Program-made: the position numbers and the translations under genes
From: Tsukamurella sp. TY48
Lineage (GTDB): Bacteria > Actinomycetota > Actinomycetes > Mycobacteriales > Mycobacteriaceae
Assembly (NCBI RefSeq): GCF_019656655.1
Contig: NZ_BPMV01000002.1
Location: 1,098,218 to 1,162,217 of the forward strand
Direction: 5' to 3'
DNA: 64,000 bases
Shown here: positions 17,314 to 27,238 of the stretch, in pieces
How the letters are laid out: each line of letters starts with the position of its first letter
Numbering within the stretch: the stretch's first letter is position 1
The notes under the pieces: model-generated
What the model was told of the DNA's origin: nothing
Databases searched by the model: none
What the model saw: the letters and a program-made list of their open reading frames with translations, nothing else

Positions 17314-17952
17314 CCCCGCGGAAGACCCTTCATCGGGGACGCGCGCCGCGAGCTCGCGCAACGGTTCCACCAGCTGCGCGAGTGCGCGGGCCCGGTGGCT
17401 GATCGCGTTCTTCTCCTCGGGGGCGAGCTCGGCCGCGGTGCGCTCGGAGCCCTCGGGGAGGAACACCGGGTCGTAGCCGAATCCGCCGTCGCCGTGCGGT
17501 TCCCGCAGCAGCGATCCGCGCCAGGTGCCGCGTACCGTGATCTCCCCCGCCTCCCCCGGGCCGTGCACCAGCGCACAGGCGGAGACGAACTCGGCTCCGC
17601 GGCGCTCGTCCGGCACGTCCGAGGTCTGCGCGAGCACGAGCGCCGTGTTCGCCGGATCGTCGCCGTGCCGACCGGACCAGCGCGCCGAGAGCACGCCGGG
17701 CATGCCGTTCAACGCGTCCACGCAGATTCCGGAATCATCGGCGAGACAGGGCAGCCCGGTACGCTCGAAGCCCTGCCGGGCCTTGATCAGCGCATTGCCC
17801 TCGAACGAGGGCGCATCCTCGGGAAGCTCCTCGAAGGCGGGCACCTCGTCGAGGCCGACCACCTCGAGGCCCACGATCCCGGCATCGGCCACCACCTGCC
17901 GCAGCTCGCGCAGCTTCTTGGCGTTGCGCGAGGCCAGCAGCAGCCGGGTCAC
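17311..17952 (-). CDS. rdgB: Non-canonical purine NTP pyrophosphatase (RdgB/HAM1)
   Basis: A 213-residue HAM1-family enzyme that hydrolyses dITP, XTP and ITP to the monophosphate, keeping deaminated purines out of DNA. Family signatures: [14 protein letters not shown] at the start, [11 protein letters not shown], the catalytic [14 protein letters not shown], and [11 protein letters not shown]. The GTG start at 17952 overlaps the rph stop codon (GTGA), the same rph-rdgB coupling found in M. tuberculosis (Rv1340-Rv1341). The C-terminus [12 protein letters not shown] extends slightly beyond the usual ~200 residues. Confidence 0.93.
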   Translation of the reverse strand: MTRLLLASRNAKKLRELRQVVADAGIVGLEVVGLDEVPAFEELPEDAPSFEGNALIKARQGFERTGLPCLADDSGICVDALNGMPGVLSARWSGRHGDDPANTALVLAQTSDVPDERRGAEFVSACALVHGPGEAGEITVRGTWRGSLLREPHGDGGFGYDPVFLPEGSERTAAELAPEEKNAISHRARALAQLVEPLRELAARVPDEGSSAG

Positions 17953-18731
17953 TGCCCGAACTTCTTCTTCGGCTCGCCCTCGGCCTCGGGCAGCACGCCC
18001 GGGTACGGCGCCGCGAGCGCCTCCTTCTGCACCGCGAACAGCTGCTCGGTGCCGGCGACCGCCGAATCGAGCATCCAATCCAATGTGGTGCGGGCGAAGG
18101 TGGCGCCCTCGCCGGTGCCCTGCACCTCGACCAGGGTGCCGGTGTCGGTGGCGACCACGTTCATGTCGACCTCCGCGCGCGAGTCCTCCTCGTACGGCAG
18201 GTCCAGCCGGACCCGGCCGTCCACCACGCCCACCGAGACGGCGGCGATGGCGCACGAGATCGGTTGCGGGTCGGTCAGCTTGCCGGCTGCGCCGAGGTAG
18301 GTCACGGCGTCGCACAGCGCCACGTAGGCGCCGGTGATCGACGCGGTACGGGTACCGCCGTCGGCCTGCAGCACATCGCAGTCGATGGCGATGGTGTTCT
18401 CCCCCAGGGCCGCCAGGTCGATGCAGGCGCGCAGCGACCGGCCGATGAGGCGGGAGATCTCGTGGGTGCGGCCGCCCACCTTGCCCTTGGTGGACTCGCG
18501 GCGGCTGCGCTCGTGCGTGGCGCCGGGCAGCATCGAGTACTCCGCGGTCAGCCAGCCCTGGCCCGATCCGCGGCGCCACCCCGGAACGCCGAGTTCGACG
18601 CTCGCGGTGCACAGCACCTTGGTGTTGCCGAACTCCACGAGCACCGAACCCGCGGGGTTCTGGGTGAATCCCCGGGTGACGGTCACGGGGCGGAGTTCGT
18701 CGTCGGCTCGGCCGTCTGCGCGTCTGCTCAC
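17949..18731 (-). CDS. rph: Ribonuclease PH (phosphorolytic 3'-5' exoribonuclease)
   Basis: A 260-residue enzyme that trims tRNA 3' ends using phosphate. Typical segments are [44 protein letters not shown] and [19 protein letters not shown]. Two adjacent GTG codons could start it (18734, 18731); I take 18731 because the TAGGGT -10 hexamer lies six bases before it, as in other leaderless genes of this window. It leads the rph-rdgB pair. Confidence 0.93.
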   Translation of the reverse strand: MSRRADGRADDELRPVTVTRGFTQNPAGSVLVEFGNTKVLCTASVELGVPGWRRGSGQGWLTAEYSMLPGATHERSRRESTKGKVGGRTHEISRLIGRSLRACIDLAALGENTIAIDCDVLQADGGTRTASITGAYVALCDAVTYLGAAGKLTDPQPISCAIAAVSVGVVDGRVRLDLPYEEDSRAEVDMNVVATDTGTLVEVQGTGEGATFARTTLDWMLDSAVAGTEQLFAVQKEALAAPYPGVLPEAEGEPKKKFGQ

Positions 18732-18737
18732 CACACC

Positions 18738-18743
18738 ACCCTA
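18738..18743 (-). promoter_or_regulatory. -10 element of leaderless rph
   Basis: TAGGGT on the minus strand, six bases before the GTG at 18731. It favours the second of two adjacent GTG codons as the start. Confidence 0.55.
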
Positions 18744-18779
18744 TCGCCCGACCGGGACCGCGCTCTACGGGTTGTGGAC

Positions 18780-19550
18780 CTACAGGTCGAAGACGTCGCC
18801 GCCGTTGACCGCGTCCACGGGGCCGTCGTAGACCGACTTGGCCTCTTCGACCACGGCCTCCTTCGACGTCCACGGCGGGATGTGGGTGAGCAGCAGCCGT
18901 CCCACGCCCGCGGCCTGCGCGGCTTCGCCGGCCTCGATGCCCGACAGGTGCACCCCGAGCGGGCGATTACCGGGATCGTGCGTCCAACTGGCCTCGGCCA
19001 GCAGCACATCGACGCCGCGCGCCAACTCGACCAGGTTGTCGCAGGTACCGGTGTCGCCGGTGTAGGCGAGTGTCCGGCCGCTGGGCGCGGTGATCCGCAG
19101 GCCGAAGGATTCCGGCGGGTGGTACATGCGGTAGGGACGCACCGTGAACCCGCCGACGGCGAGGTCTTCTCCTTCGGTCCACGAACCGAAATCGAAGGTG
19201 TCCGTGATGTCGTCGAACAGCGACGCGGTCTCCGCCGAGGCGCGGCCGATCCGTTCGGGGGTGTCGGCCGGACCGATCAGGCGGGCGCGGCCGCTCGCCG
19301 GCGTCGGGTGATAGCGGCGCCACACCAGGAGCGAGGGCAGGTCGAGGCAGTGGTCGGCGTGCAGGTGCGAGAGCATCACCGAGGCCGAGTTCGGATCGAT
19401 GCGCTGCTGGAGCTCACCGAGAACACCGGGACCGAAATCCATCACCACCGGCTCGTGCCCGTCCACCTGCAGGAGATAACCGGAACAGGCCGCCTGCGGA
19501 CCGCCGACGCTGCCCGAACACCCGAGGATGGTGAGTCGCATGCCGCTCAT
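18780..19550 (-). CDS. Metallo-beta-lactamase-fold cyclic nucleotide phosphodiesterase (Rv1339-like)
   Basis: A 256-residue member of the atypical class II phosphodiesterases. The start LTILGCSGSVGGPQAACSGYL and the metal ligands in LSHLHADHCLD are followed by the second metal site SGRTLAYTGDTG and the C-terminal LLLTHIPPW. The M. tuberculosis ortholog Rv1339 degrades cAMP and influences antibiotic tolerance, and sits at the same place beside rph. The ATG at 19550 (MSGMRLT) is preferred; an internal ATG at 19541 would shorten it by three residues. The gene follows rhomboid after only 19 bp. Confidence 0.85.
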   Translation of the reverse strand: MSGMRLTILGCSGSVGGPQAACSGYLLQVDGHEPVVMDFGPGVLGELQQRIDPNSASVMLSHLHADHCLDLPSLLVWRRYHPTPASGRARLIGPADTPERIGRASAETASLFDDITDTFDFGSWTEGEDLAVGGFTVRPYRMYHPPESFGLRITAPSGRTLAYTGDTGTCDNLVELARGVDVLLAEASWTHDPGNRPLGVHLSGIEAGEAAQAAGVGRLLLTHIPPWTSKEAVVEEAKSVYDGPVDAVNGGDVFDL

Positions 19551-19569
19551 CGTGCCAGATCCACGATCG

Positions 19570-20226
19570 TCACGAGGCAATCGAGCCGACCTCACTGGAT
19601 TTACGCGACCGCACCGCGGCCCGCGACCGGCGGCCGAGCCAGACCGCGGCGATCACGCCGCCCACGGCACCCCACAGATGCGCCTGCCACGAGATCCCGG
19701 GGTCGCCGGGGAAGACGCCCCACAGCATGCCGCCGTACACCACGAGCAGTGCCACACCCACCACCACGTCGACGATCTTGCGGGTGAACAGGCCGCGGGC
19801 CACCAGGTAGGTCATCCAGCCGAAGATCACGCCGGACAGTCCGACCACGAGGGTGTTGGTTCCACCCGTGAGCCACACGCCGGCGCCCGAGAACAGCCAG
19901 ATCAGGGCCGTGGCCACGACGAACCGGGCGGCGCCCGCCACCAGCCCGACGAAGCCGAGCACGAGAGCGGGGACCGAGTTGGCGGCCAGGTGCTGCCAGC
20001 CGCCGTGCAGCAGCGGCGCGAAGGCGATACCGCGCAGCCCCTCCTCCTGGCGCGGGCGGATGCCCCACTGGTCGAGTGCGTTGTTCATCACGGTGTCGAC
20101 GCCCTCGAGCACCCAGAGCAGGGCGACGAAGGCGATGATCGCGGCCGCGGCGCGGCCCACGCGACGCCCGGCGAGCCATCCCGGCCCGGAGCGCGTGGAC
20201 GAACCGTCGTTGGTCGATAGCGTCAC
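19570..20226 (-). CDS. Rhomboid family intramembrane serine protease (Rv1337-like)
   Basis: A 218-residue membrane protein with six predicted helices. The catalytic Ser lies in VVGLSGVIFGW (GxSG) and the catalytic His in SWQAHLWGAVGG in the last helix, so the active site is intact; HGGWQHLAANS is the conserved loop region. It cleaves membrane proteins within the bilayer; substrates are unknown. I choose the GTG at 20226, six bases after AAGGAGG. It lies between cysM and the phosphodiesterase in one operon, without the murI gene that separates them in M. tuberculosis. Confidence 0.88.
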   Translation of the reverse strand: MTLSTNDGSSTRSGPGWLAGRRVGRAAAAIIAFVALLWVLEGVDTVMNNALDQWGIRPRQEEGLRGIAFAPLLHGGWQHLAANSVPALVLGFVGLVAGAARFVVATALIWLFSGAGVWLTGGTNTLVVGLSGVIFGWMTYLVARGLFTRKIVDVVVGVALLVVYGGMLWGVFPGDPGISWQAHLWGAVGGVIAAVWLGRRSRAAVRSRKSSEVGSIAS

Positions 20227-20259
20227 GGCGAACCTCCTTCGCCTCACTCTCCGGGTGGG

Positions 20260-21520
<1,261 letters not shown>

Positions 21521-21521
<1 letters not shown>

Positions 21522-21955
21522 CAGGATTCCTCGATCTCTAGGGGTTCCTCGGTGACGACGCCGCCGACGATGCGGTAGCTGCGCACCTCGGCGGTCTCGG
21601 GGTCGCGGGTGGAGATCAGCACGTAGTGCGCATTCGGCTCGGAGGCGTAGCTGACATCGGTGCGCGACGGATAGGCCTCGGTGGCGGTGTGCGAGTGGTA
21701 GATCACCACGGGTTCCTCGTCGCGGGCGTCCATCTCGCGCCATACGGTGAGCTGCTCCCCCGAATCGAACCGGTAGAAGGTGGGCGAGCGTTCGGCGTTG
21801 AGCATCTCGACGAACCGGTCGGGGCGGTCGGAGCCCTCGGGACCGGCGATCACGCCACAGGCCTCGTCCGGGTGATCGCGGCGCGCGTGCGCGATCATCG
21901 CGTCCACCAGGTCGCGGCGGATGCGCAGTGCGTGCGGGCCGGTCTGCTCGGTCAC
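21521..21955 (-). CDS. mec: CysO-cysteine peptidase Mec (JAMM metalloprotease)
   Basis: A 144-residue zinc JAMM-domain hydrolase that frees cysteine from the CysO-Cys adduct. The metal-binding motif is visible as YHSHTATEAYPSRTD, with the catalytic Glu upstream in DEACGVIAG. It is first of the mec-cysO-cysM set, and follows the DUF2017 gene on the same strand after about 28 bp. Confidence 0.92.
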
Positions 21956-21983
21956 GTCCTGGTCAACCCCCGCTGCGCGCGGC

Positions 21984-22589
21984 CTATTCCGGCTCGTGGT
22001 CCAGCATCACGGACACCAGCACGTCGAGCAGCGCCGACAGCCAGTGGTACACGTCCACGTGCCCCGCCTTGGCCGGATCGTCGGGCGTCGCACCGTCGGG
22101 CAGGTCGGCGGTGATGCCGAGGAGCGCACCGAGCGCGAGCCGCAGGTCGTTGACACAGGTCAGCCAGTCGCGGGCCTCGTCCTCGGTGAGCGAGACGGTG
22201 CCCGCGCGCTCGGGCAGGGTGGCGAGCACGGTCTGCGCCGCATCGCGTTTGGCGTCGATCACCTCGGGTTCGTTGAGCGAACGCAGCGCCGCGTTGAGGT
22301 CGTGCGCGAACTCGCCCGAGGGTGCGTCCACGGCACCCGGTGCATCGGCTCCGGGGCGGTAGAAGTCGGGCAGCAGCCGGTCGAGCACCGGCTCCTCCGG
22401 GGGCTCCGCATGCCCGGTGCGCAGACCGGTGAGCTCGGCGAGTTCGTCGTGCGGGGCCGAGCCCTCCCGTTCGTCGAGGAGCTCGACGAGTGATCCGACG
22501 AGCGATCGGACGAGGCCGACCTCCTCGGGTTCCATCTTCGAGACGTAGCGCAGACCGCGTACGCCCCGCTTCGCCTGCCAGTTACGCAC
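21984..22589 (-). CDS. DUF2017 protein (Rv1332-like)
   Basis: A 201-residue acidic protein of the DUF2017 family, which in actinobacteria sits directly after clpS (Rv1331-Rv1332). Recognisable parts are the N-terminal WQAKRGVRGLRYVSKMEPEE and a C-terminal helical half with DWLTCVNDLRLALGALLG. It has no catalytic motif. Its GTG start abuts the clpS stop codon, so translation is coupled. Function unknown; a link to Clp proteolysis is suggested only by position. Confidence 0.85.
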   Translation of the reverse strand: MRNWQAKRGVRGLRYVSKMEPEEVGLVRSLVGSLVELLDEREGSAPHDELAELTGLRTGHAEPPEEPVLDRLLPDFYRPGADAPGAVDAPSGEFAHDLNAALRSLNEPEVIDAKRDAAQTVLATLPERAGTVSLTEDEARDWLTCVNDLRLALGALLGITADLPDGATPDDPAKAGHVDVYHWLSALLDVLVSVMLDHEPE

Positions 22590-22919
22590 TCAGCTGTCGC
22601 GCTGCATCGTCGCCCACAGGCCGGCCGCATGCAGCTTGCGGACGTCGCCCTCCACCTTGTCGCGATCGCCGGTGGACACCACGGCCTTGCCCTCGGTGTG
22701 CACCTGCATCATCAGTTCCTTGGCCTTGGAGGTGCTGTAGCCGAAGATCTTCCGGAGGACGAAGGTCACGTACGACATGAGGTTCACCGGATCGTCCCAG
22801 ACCACGGTGACCCACGGCTTGTCGATCGCCTGGTCGGTCTCCCGCTCCAGGGTGGCGGCCGAGCCGGGTTGCCCGCTGACGCCCGGGGAGCCCGGTGCGG
22901 CTGCGCTGCTGTCGCTCAT
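22590..22919 (-). CDS. clpS: ATP-dependent Clp protease adaptor ClpS
   Basis: A 109-residue N-end rule adaptor that delivers substrates to ClpC/ClpA-ClpP. After a 30-residue flexible N-terminus comes [17 protein letters not shown], the ligand-binding Asp/Asn region, then [19 protein letters not shown]. It heads the clpS-DUF2017-mec-cysO-cysM-rhomboid-phosphodiesterase run. Its ATG lies six bases after a TACCCT hexamer that overlaps the -10 of the divergent pncB gene. Confidence 0.92.
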   Translation of the reverse strand: MSDSSAAAPGSPGVSGQPGSAATLERETDQAIDKPWVTVVWDDPVNLMSYVTFVLRKIFGYSTSKAKELMMQVHTEGKAVVSTGDRDKVEGDVRKLHAAGLWATMQRDS

Positions 22920-22924
22920 GGTTC

Positions 22925-22931
22925 TAGGGTA
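22925..22931. promoter_or_regulatory. Overlapping divergent -10 elements of clpS and pncB
   Basis: On the plus strand TAGGGT (22925-22930) precedes the pncB GTG by seven bases; on the minus strand TACCCT (22931-22926) precedes the clpS ATG by six. Both hexamers come from the same palindrome-like TAGGGTACCC, so both genes would be leaderless and driven from one symmetric site. Confidence 0.6.
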
Positions 22932-22937
22932 CCCAGT

Positions 22938-24299
22938 GTGACCGTGGATGACACAGCCCGTTCGAAGAACTCCCCGTCCGATGCGCACGGGGGCGCAGCG
23001 CCCAGTTCCGCGCTGCTCACCGACCAGTACGAGCTGACCATGCTGGCCGCCGCGCTGCGCGACGGCACGGCGCACCGGCCGTGCGTCTTCGAGGTCTTCG
23101 CGCGGCGGCTGCCCGCCGGGCGGCGGTACGGCGTGGTGGCGGGGACGGCACGCGCACTGGAGGCGCTCCAGCGGTTCCGGTTCGGCCCGGCCGAGCTGGC
23201 GGTGGCCGAGCGCTTCCTCGACGCCGACACCCTGGCCTGGCTGCGCGACTTCCGGTTCACCGGCGAGATCGACGGCTACCGCGAGGGCGAGCTGTACTTC
23301 CCGGGCTCCCCCATCCTCACGGTCCGCGCGAGCTTCGCCGAGGGTGTGATCCTGGAGACGCTGTTCCTGTCGATCCTCAACCACGACAGCGCGATCGCCT
23401 CGGCCGCAGCGCGCATGGTCTCCGCCGCGGCGGGGCGTCCGCTGATCGAGATGGGCTCGCGCCGCACGCACGAGCAGGCGGCTGTGGCGGCGGCGCGCGC
23501 GGCGTACCTCGCGGGCTTCACCACCACCTCGAACATGGAGGCGGCGCGCACCTACGGCGTACCGTCGGGCGGCACCGCCGCGCACGCCTTCACGCTGCTG
23601 CACACCGGCCCGGACGGCCCCGATGAGGAGGCCGCTTTCGCCGCGCAGGTGGCGGCGCAGGGTCCGGGGACCACGCTGCTGGTGGATACCTACGACATCA
23701 CCGAGGGCGTCAACCGCGCCGTCCGCGCCGCGGGCCCGGAACTGGGCGGCGTGCGCATCGACTCGGGCGACCTGGGCATCATCACGCGCCAGGTGCGCAC
23801 CCAGCTCGACGAGCTCGGCGCACCGAAGACGAAGATCGTGGTCTCGGGCGATCTGGACGAGTACGCGATCGGCGCACTCCGCGCGGAGCCGATCGACGTG
23901 TACGGCGTGGGCACCTCGGTGGTCACGGGCTCGGGAGCGCCGACCGCGGGCATGGTCTACAAGCTGGTGCAGGTGGACGGGATCCCCGTGGCCAAGCGCA
24001 GCTCGCACAAGGAGACCGTGGGCGGCGAGAAGCGCTCGCTGCGGCTGGCGCGCAGCACCGGCACCATCGTCGAGGAGGTGCTCTTCCCGGTGGGATCGAC
24101 GCCCACGGTGCCCGCCCACCTCACGGCCACCGAGCTGCAGATCCCGCTGGTCCGCGGCGGCGACACCGTGCCCGGCCTGCCCGGCCTCGAGGACGCCCGG
24201 GACCACCTGCGGAAGGCGATGGTGACGCTGCCCTGGGAGGGCCTGGGCCTCTCGCACGGCGAGCCGGCGATCACGACGCGGTACGAGGGCAAGCGATGA
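22938..24299 (+). CDS. pncB: Nicotinate phosphoribosyltransferase PncB
   Basis: A 453-residue enzyme that joins nicotinate to PRPP in NAD salvage. Family segments are [51 protein letters not shown] and [10 protein letters not shown]. Several starts are possible; the GTG at 22938 is placed seven bases from a TAGGGT -10 element, and upstream codons overlap the divergent clpS gene. The stop overlaps the start of the nicotinamidase gene by four bases. In M. tuberculosis pncB1 also lies beside clpS (Rv1330c-Rv1331). Confidence 0.92.
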   Translation: MTVDDTARSKNSPSDAHGGAAPSSALLTDQYELTMLAAALRDGTAHRPCVFEVFARRLPAGRRYGVVAGTARALEALQRFRFGPAELAVAERFLDADTLAWLRDFRFTGEIDGYREGELYFPGSPILTVRASFAEGVILETLFLSILNHDSAIASAAARMVSAAAGRPLIEMGSRRTHEQAAVAAARAAYLAGFTTTSNMEAARTYGVPSGGTAAHAFTLLHTGPDGPDEEAAFAAQVAAQGPGTTLLVDTYDITEGVNRAVRAAGPELGGVRIDSGDLGIITRQVRTQLDELGAPKTKIVVSGDLDEYAIGALRAEPIDVYGVGTSVVTGSGAPTAGMVYKLVQVDGIPVAKRSSHKETVGGEKRSLRLARSTGTIVEEVLFPVGSTPTVPAHLTATELQIPLVRGGDTVPGLPGLEDARDHLRKAMVTLPWEGLGLSHGEPAITTRYEGKR

Positions 24300-24856
24300 G
24301 CGACGGGCGCGGCAACGCGCTGATCGTGGTGGACGTGCAGAACGACTTCTGCGAGGGCGGTTCGCTCGCGGTGGCGGGCGGCGCGGCCGTGGCCCGGCGA
24401 GTCCACGACGACCTGCTGGAGCGGTATCCGACGATCGTGGCCACCCGCGACTGGCACATCGATCCGGGCGCGCACTTCTCGGCGACTCCCGACTTCGTGG
24501 ATTCCTGGCCCGTTCACTGCCGGGCGCGCACATCGGGTGCCGAGTTCCACCCGAACCTGCGGCTTCCGTTGCGGGTGCCGGTGTTCAGCAAGGGTGCGTA
24601 CTCGGCGGCCTACTCCGGCTTCGAGGCGCACGACGCCGATGGCGCCTCGCTCGCGGAATGGCTCGCGGCGCATGATGTCTCATCGGTCGACGTGGTGGGT
24701 ATCGCCACCGACTACTGCGTGCGCGCCACGGCGCTCGACGCGCTGGCCGCGGGCCTGACGGTGCGCGTGCTCGCGGAGTACACCGCGGGCGTCGCGCCGG
24801 AGTCCACCCGCGCGGCGCTCGCCGAGTTCTCCGCGGCGGGGATCACCGTCGTCTAG
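24296..24856 (+). CDS. pncA: Nicotinamidase PncA
   Basis: A 186-residue isochorismatase-fold amidohydrolase that converts nicotinamide to nicotinate for PncB; homologs also activate pyrazinamide. The triad is present as Asp in [12 protein letters not shown], Lys in [16 protein letters not shown] and Cys in [12 protein letters not shown]; metal ligands are in [12 protein letters not shown]. The ATG overlaps pncB by four bases, making a two-step salvage operon. Its 3' end lies 9 bp from the convergent oxygenase gene. Confidence 0.93.
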   Translation: MSDGRGNALIVVDVQNDFCEGGSLAVAGGAAVARRVHDDLLERYPTIVATRDWHIDPGAHFSATPDFVDSWPVHCRARTSGAEFHPNLRLPLRVPVFSKGAYSAAYSGFEAHDADGASLAEWLAAHDVSSVDVVGIATDYCVRATALDALAAGLTVRVLAEYTAGVAPESTRAALAEFSAAGITVV

Positions 24857-24865
24857 GCGAATCCG

Positions 24866-26056
24866 CTAGGCCGCCGGGGCATTGCGCCCCAGCCAGGTGG
24901 CGATCTGCTGCTCGCCGCGCCGAGTGGCCCAGTGCCGCACGGCCGGCGACAGGCGCGCGGCGAACTGCACCGGGCCGTGCTGCGCCCAGGTCACGCCGAC
25001 GGCCCAGGGCAGGTCCATCGGGATGCCGAGATCGCGCATCCCCCACGGTCCGGCGAAGACCGTTTCGAGGCTGCCGAGGTAGCGCTGGTGGATCTTGCGG
25101 CGCAGCCCCTGCAGCACGGGGTAGTTGTGCCGCCCCCAGTTGCCGTAGAGGGCGCGGCCGAGCACCGCACTGTCGGCGTCCGGGCCCGGCGAGTACTGCC
25201 CGATCTGGACCATCCGCCGGCGGCCCTCCCCCTCGGTGGCCGGGAGCACGTGCTCGTCGATGCCGAGCAGCCAGCCCACGTAGCGCCACAGCGCCATCAC
25301 ATCGCGTCCCTCCGCTGCGGACACGGGCATGCCCAGGGCGCGCAGCGCCACCAGGAACGAGGTGGAGAACAGCCCGAGCGTTCCGAGCTGGTCGGACTGG
25401 TTGATCGGGACTCCCCAGGCGGCGCGGTCCCAATCGGCGCGCCGCAGCAGCGTGGTGTTGGCGAGGCCGTGGATCACGCGCACCTTCACCGCCGCACGCC
25501 ACGCGGAGTGCTGCGGCCGCATGGCATCGCCCGGCGCGATGATCTGCGACCACCACTGCGTGGTCTCGTGGATGCGGGCGTCGACCCCCTCCACCATGCG
25601 GCCGGTGGCGACGAGCTGGCGGGTGGTGGCGGAGGTGGTGTACCCCGTCATCAGCGACGCCGTGGCCAGCACGTCGAGCCCGAGCGAGCCCGAACGGCGG
25701 CACACCGCGGCGCCGCGGCGGCAGGCGTCGAAGTCCACCCAGTCGGGCGTGGATTCGGGGCCGACCGCATCGAGAAGTTCACGCAGGGCGGGGATCTCGG
25801 TCCGGCCGGTCTCCAGCGCCGCGTCCAGGTCGCGCATGGAGAAGGCGCGGTCGTCGATCATCGCCAGCGCGAGACGGTTGCCCAGCTCGTCTCCGCGATC
25901 CACGGCCTCGCGGGCCCAGTCGATCTCCTCGGGCGCGAAGGGGCGGCGATCGCGCTGCAGGATGCGCAGCGGCAGAACGGTGCGCGCAGCCCACTCGGGG
26001 TCGCGGTCGAAGCGCTCGGGCGCGACTGCCTGGGAGGTGCTCGGTGCCGTGGTCAT
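24866..26056 (-). CDS. MpaB/DUF2236 family oxygenase-like protein
   Basis: A 396-residue protein of the DUF2236 (ER-bound oxygenase MpaB / latex-clearing-protein-like) family. The family's haem-associated histidines are probably in RVIHGLANTTLL and the helical core contains INQSDQLGTLGLFSTSFLVAL and MALWRYVGWLLGIDEHVLP. There is no signal peptide. Relatives perform oxidative cleavage with a b-type haem; the substrate is unknown here. A TAGGCT hexamer six bases before the ATG suggests a leaderless transcript. The TetR gene just upstream on the same strand (61 bp) is a plausible regulator. Confidence 0.8.
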   Translation of the reverse strand: MTTAPSTSQAVAPERFDRDPEWAARTVLPLRILQRDRRPFAPEEIDWAREAVDRGDELGNRLALAMIDDRAFSMRDLDAALETGRTEIPALRELLDAVGPESTPDWVDFDACRRGAAVCRRSGSLGLDVLATASLMTGYTTSATTRQLVATGRMVEGVDARIHETTQWWSQIIAPGDAMRPQHSAWRAAVKVRVIHGLANTTLLRRADWDRAAWGVPINQSDQLGTLGLFSTSFLVALRALGMPVSAAEGRDVMALWRYVGWLLGIDEHVLPATEGEGRRRMVQIGQYSPGPDADSAVLGRALYGNWGRHNYPVLQGLRRKIHQRYLGSLETVFAGPWGMRDLGIPMDLPWAVGVTWAQHGPVQFAARLSPAVRHWATRRGEQQIATWLGRNAPAA

Positions 26057-26062
26057 GATCCG

Positions 26063-26068
26063 AGCCTA
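26063..26068 (-). promoter_or_regulatory. -10 element of leaderless MpaB-like gene
   Basis: TAGGCT on the minus strand, six bases before the ATG at 26056. It indicates that the oxygenase can be transcribed separately from the TetR gene. Confidence 0.5.
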
Positions 26069-26117
26069 ACCCATTCTGGCCACATAGCGTGGCCAGAATC
26101 CTGAGAATCTCGCTGCG

Positions 26118-26786
26118 CTAGTCGGAACCACCTCTGACCTGCCGCAACACGGCGGCCAGATCACGGTTACCGAGGATGGAGGCCACCATGATGTCCTCGA
26201 CCTGCTCCGTCGTGGCGGGAATGCGGCCGCTGCGCGCGGCGATCCCGAGGTGCAGGCCGCCGACCGCGATCAGTCGCGCCGAGAGCAGGGCGTCGTGGTC
26301 GTCGGGCGGATCGTCCAACATCTCCTTGGCCTGGGCCGCCATCGCCGCCACGAGGAGGTCGACGAGCGCCTCGCGCCGCGCGTGCAGACCGGTGTGGGTG
26401 TCCGCGCCGACCAGCAGCGCGGCGCGGCGCGGGTCCGCCTCCATCGCTACGAGACAGGCGTGCACTCCGGCGCGCACCCGGCGGATCAGGGCGTCGGGGG
26501 CATCGGCGGGGACCGCGGCGATCTCCTCGGTAGCCGAGCCCATCACGGCGAGCGTGAATCCGTCGAACGCCGCCTCGAGGGCCTCATCGGAGGAGGCGAA
26601 GGCCTCCCGGAAGTAGCGGGCGTGCAGTCCCGATTCGGCGCACAGCGCTCGCGCACTCACCGCCGCGACACCGTCCCTGGCCGCCACGGTGAGCGCCGCG
26701 TCCAGGAAGCGGGCTCGGCGTTCGTCCCGGCGCGCCTCGGCGGAGACACCGTTGTAGCGGCGGCCATCGGCGGCGGTGTCGGTCAT
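26118..26786 (-). CDS. TetR/AcrR family transcriptional regulator
   Basis: A 222-residue regulator. The N-terminal helix-turn-helix (residues ~15-65) contains RFLDAALTVAARDG, then VSARALCAESGLHARYFREAF. The remainder is a helical ligand-binding domain. It lies between the SnoaL-like gene and the MpaB-like oxygenase on the same strand and may regulate either. Its ATG is preceded by TACGCT at a six-base gap. Confidence 0.88.
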   Translation of the reverse strand: MTDTAADGRRYNGVSAEARRDERRARFLDAALTVAARDGVAAVSARALCAESGLHARYFREAFASSDEALEAAFDGFTLAVMGSATEEIAAVPADAPDALIRRVRAGVHACLVAMEADPRRAALLVGADTHTGLHARREALVDLLVAAMAAQAKEMLDDPPDDHDALLSARLIAVGGLHLGIAARSGRIPATTEQVEDIMVASILGNRDLAAVLRQVRGGSD

Positions 26787-26792
26787 TCGTCC

Positions 26793-26798
26793 AGCGTA
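26793..26798 (-). promoter_or_regulatory. -10 element of leaderless tetR gene
   Basis: TACGCT on the minus strand, six bases before the ATG at 26786. Confidence 0.5.
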
Positions 26799-26807
26799 GG
26801 CGAGCCC

Positions 26808-27167
26808 CTACGCCGACGCGGCGAGGATCTCCCGCGGATCGAAGGTGACGTTGACGGCGGCGATCAGCCCGTTCTCGACGTGGGTCCAGTTCGCGACCGC
26901 GGTGGCGGGCGCTCCACCCATGGCGAGATCGAACCAGGTGATCACGTCCGCATCGTCGGCGACGCGGGCGCGCACCGCGATCGAGTCGGTGGCGGCGGCC
27001 ATCCCGGCGAGTCCGCGCAGGAACTCGTCCGGGCCGTGTGCGGTGCCGAAGACGCCGGTGAAGGCGCAATCGGGTGCGAGGTGCGGGCGCAGCGGCGCGA
27101 AATCCGCGGCGGCCCAGCAATCGAAGTAGATCTCGGCCAGGCGGCGGGGTGTCATCTTCTCGGTCAT
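26808..27167 (-). CDS. SnoaL-like / NTF2-fold protein
   Basis: A 119-residue cone-shaped NTF2-fold protein. RRLAEIYFDCWAAADFAPLRPHLAPDCAF is the typical opening helix pair, with HGPDEFLRGLAGM and a final beta strand. The fold serves as isomerase, hydrolase or ligand carrier, and the sequence does not show which. The ATG at 27167 has GGAGG three to four bases upstream. It is divergent from the LysR gene at 27239. Confidence 0.75.
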   Translation of the reverse strand: MTEKMTPRRLAEIYFDCWAAADFAPLRPHLAPDCAFTGVFGTAHGPDEFLRGLAGMAAATDSIAVRARVADDADVITWFDLAMGGAPATAVANWTHVENGLIAAVNVTFDPREILAASA

Positions 27168-27238
27168 GTCCTCCACGGTGCCGCCCACGCACGCATTAGT
27201 CCAACAGCTGGATCTACTGACTACTAGCATCACTGGTT

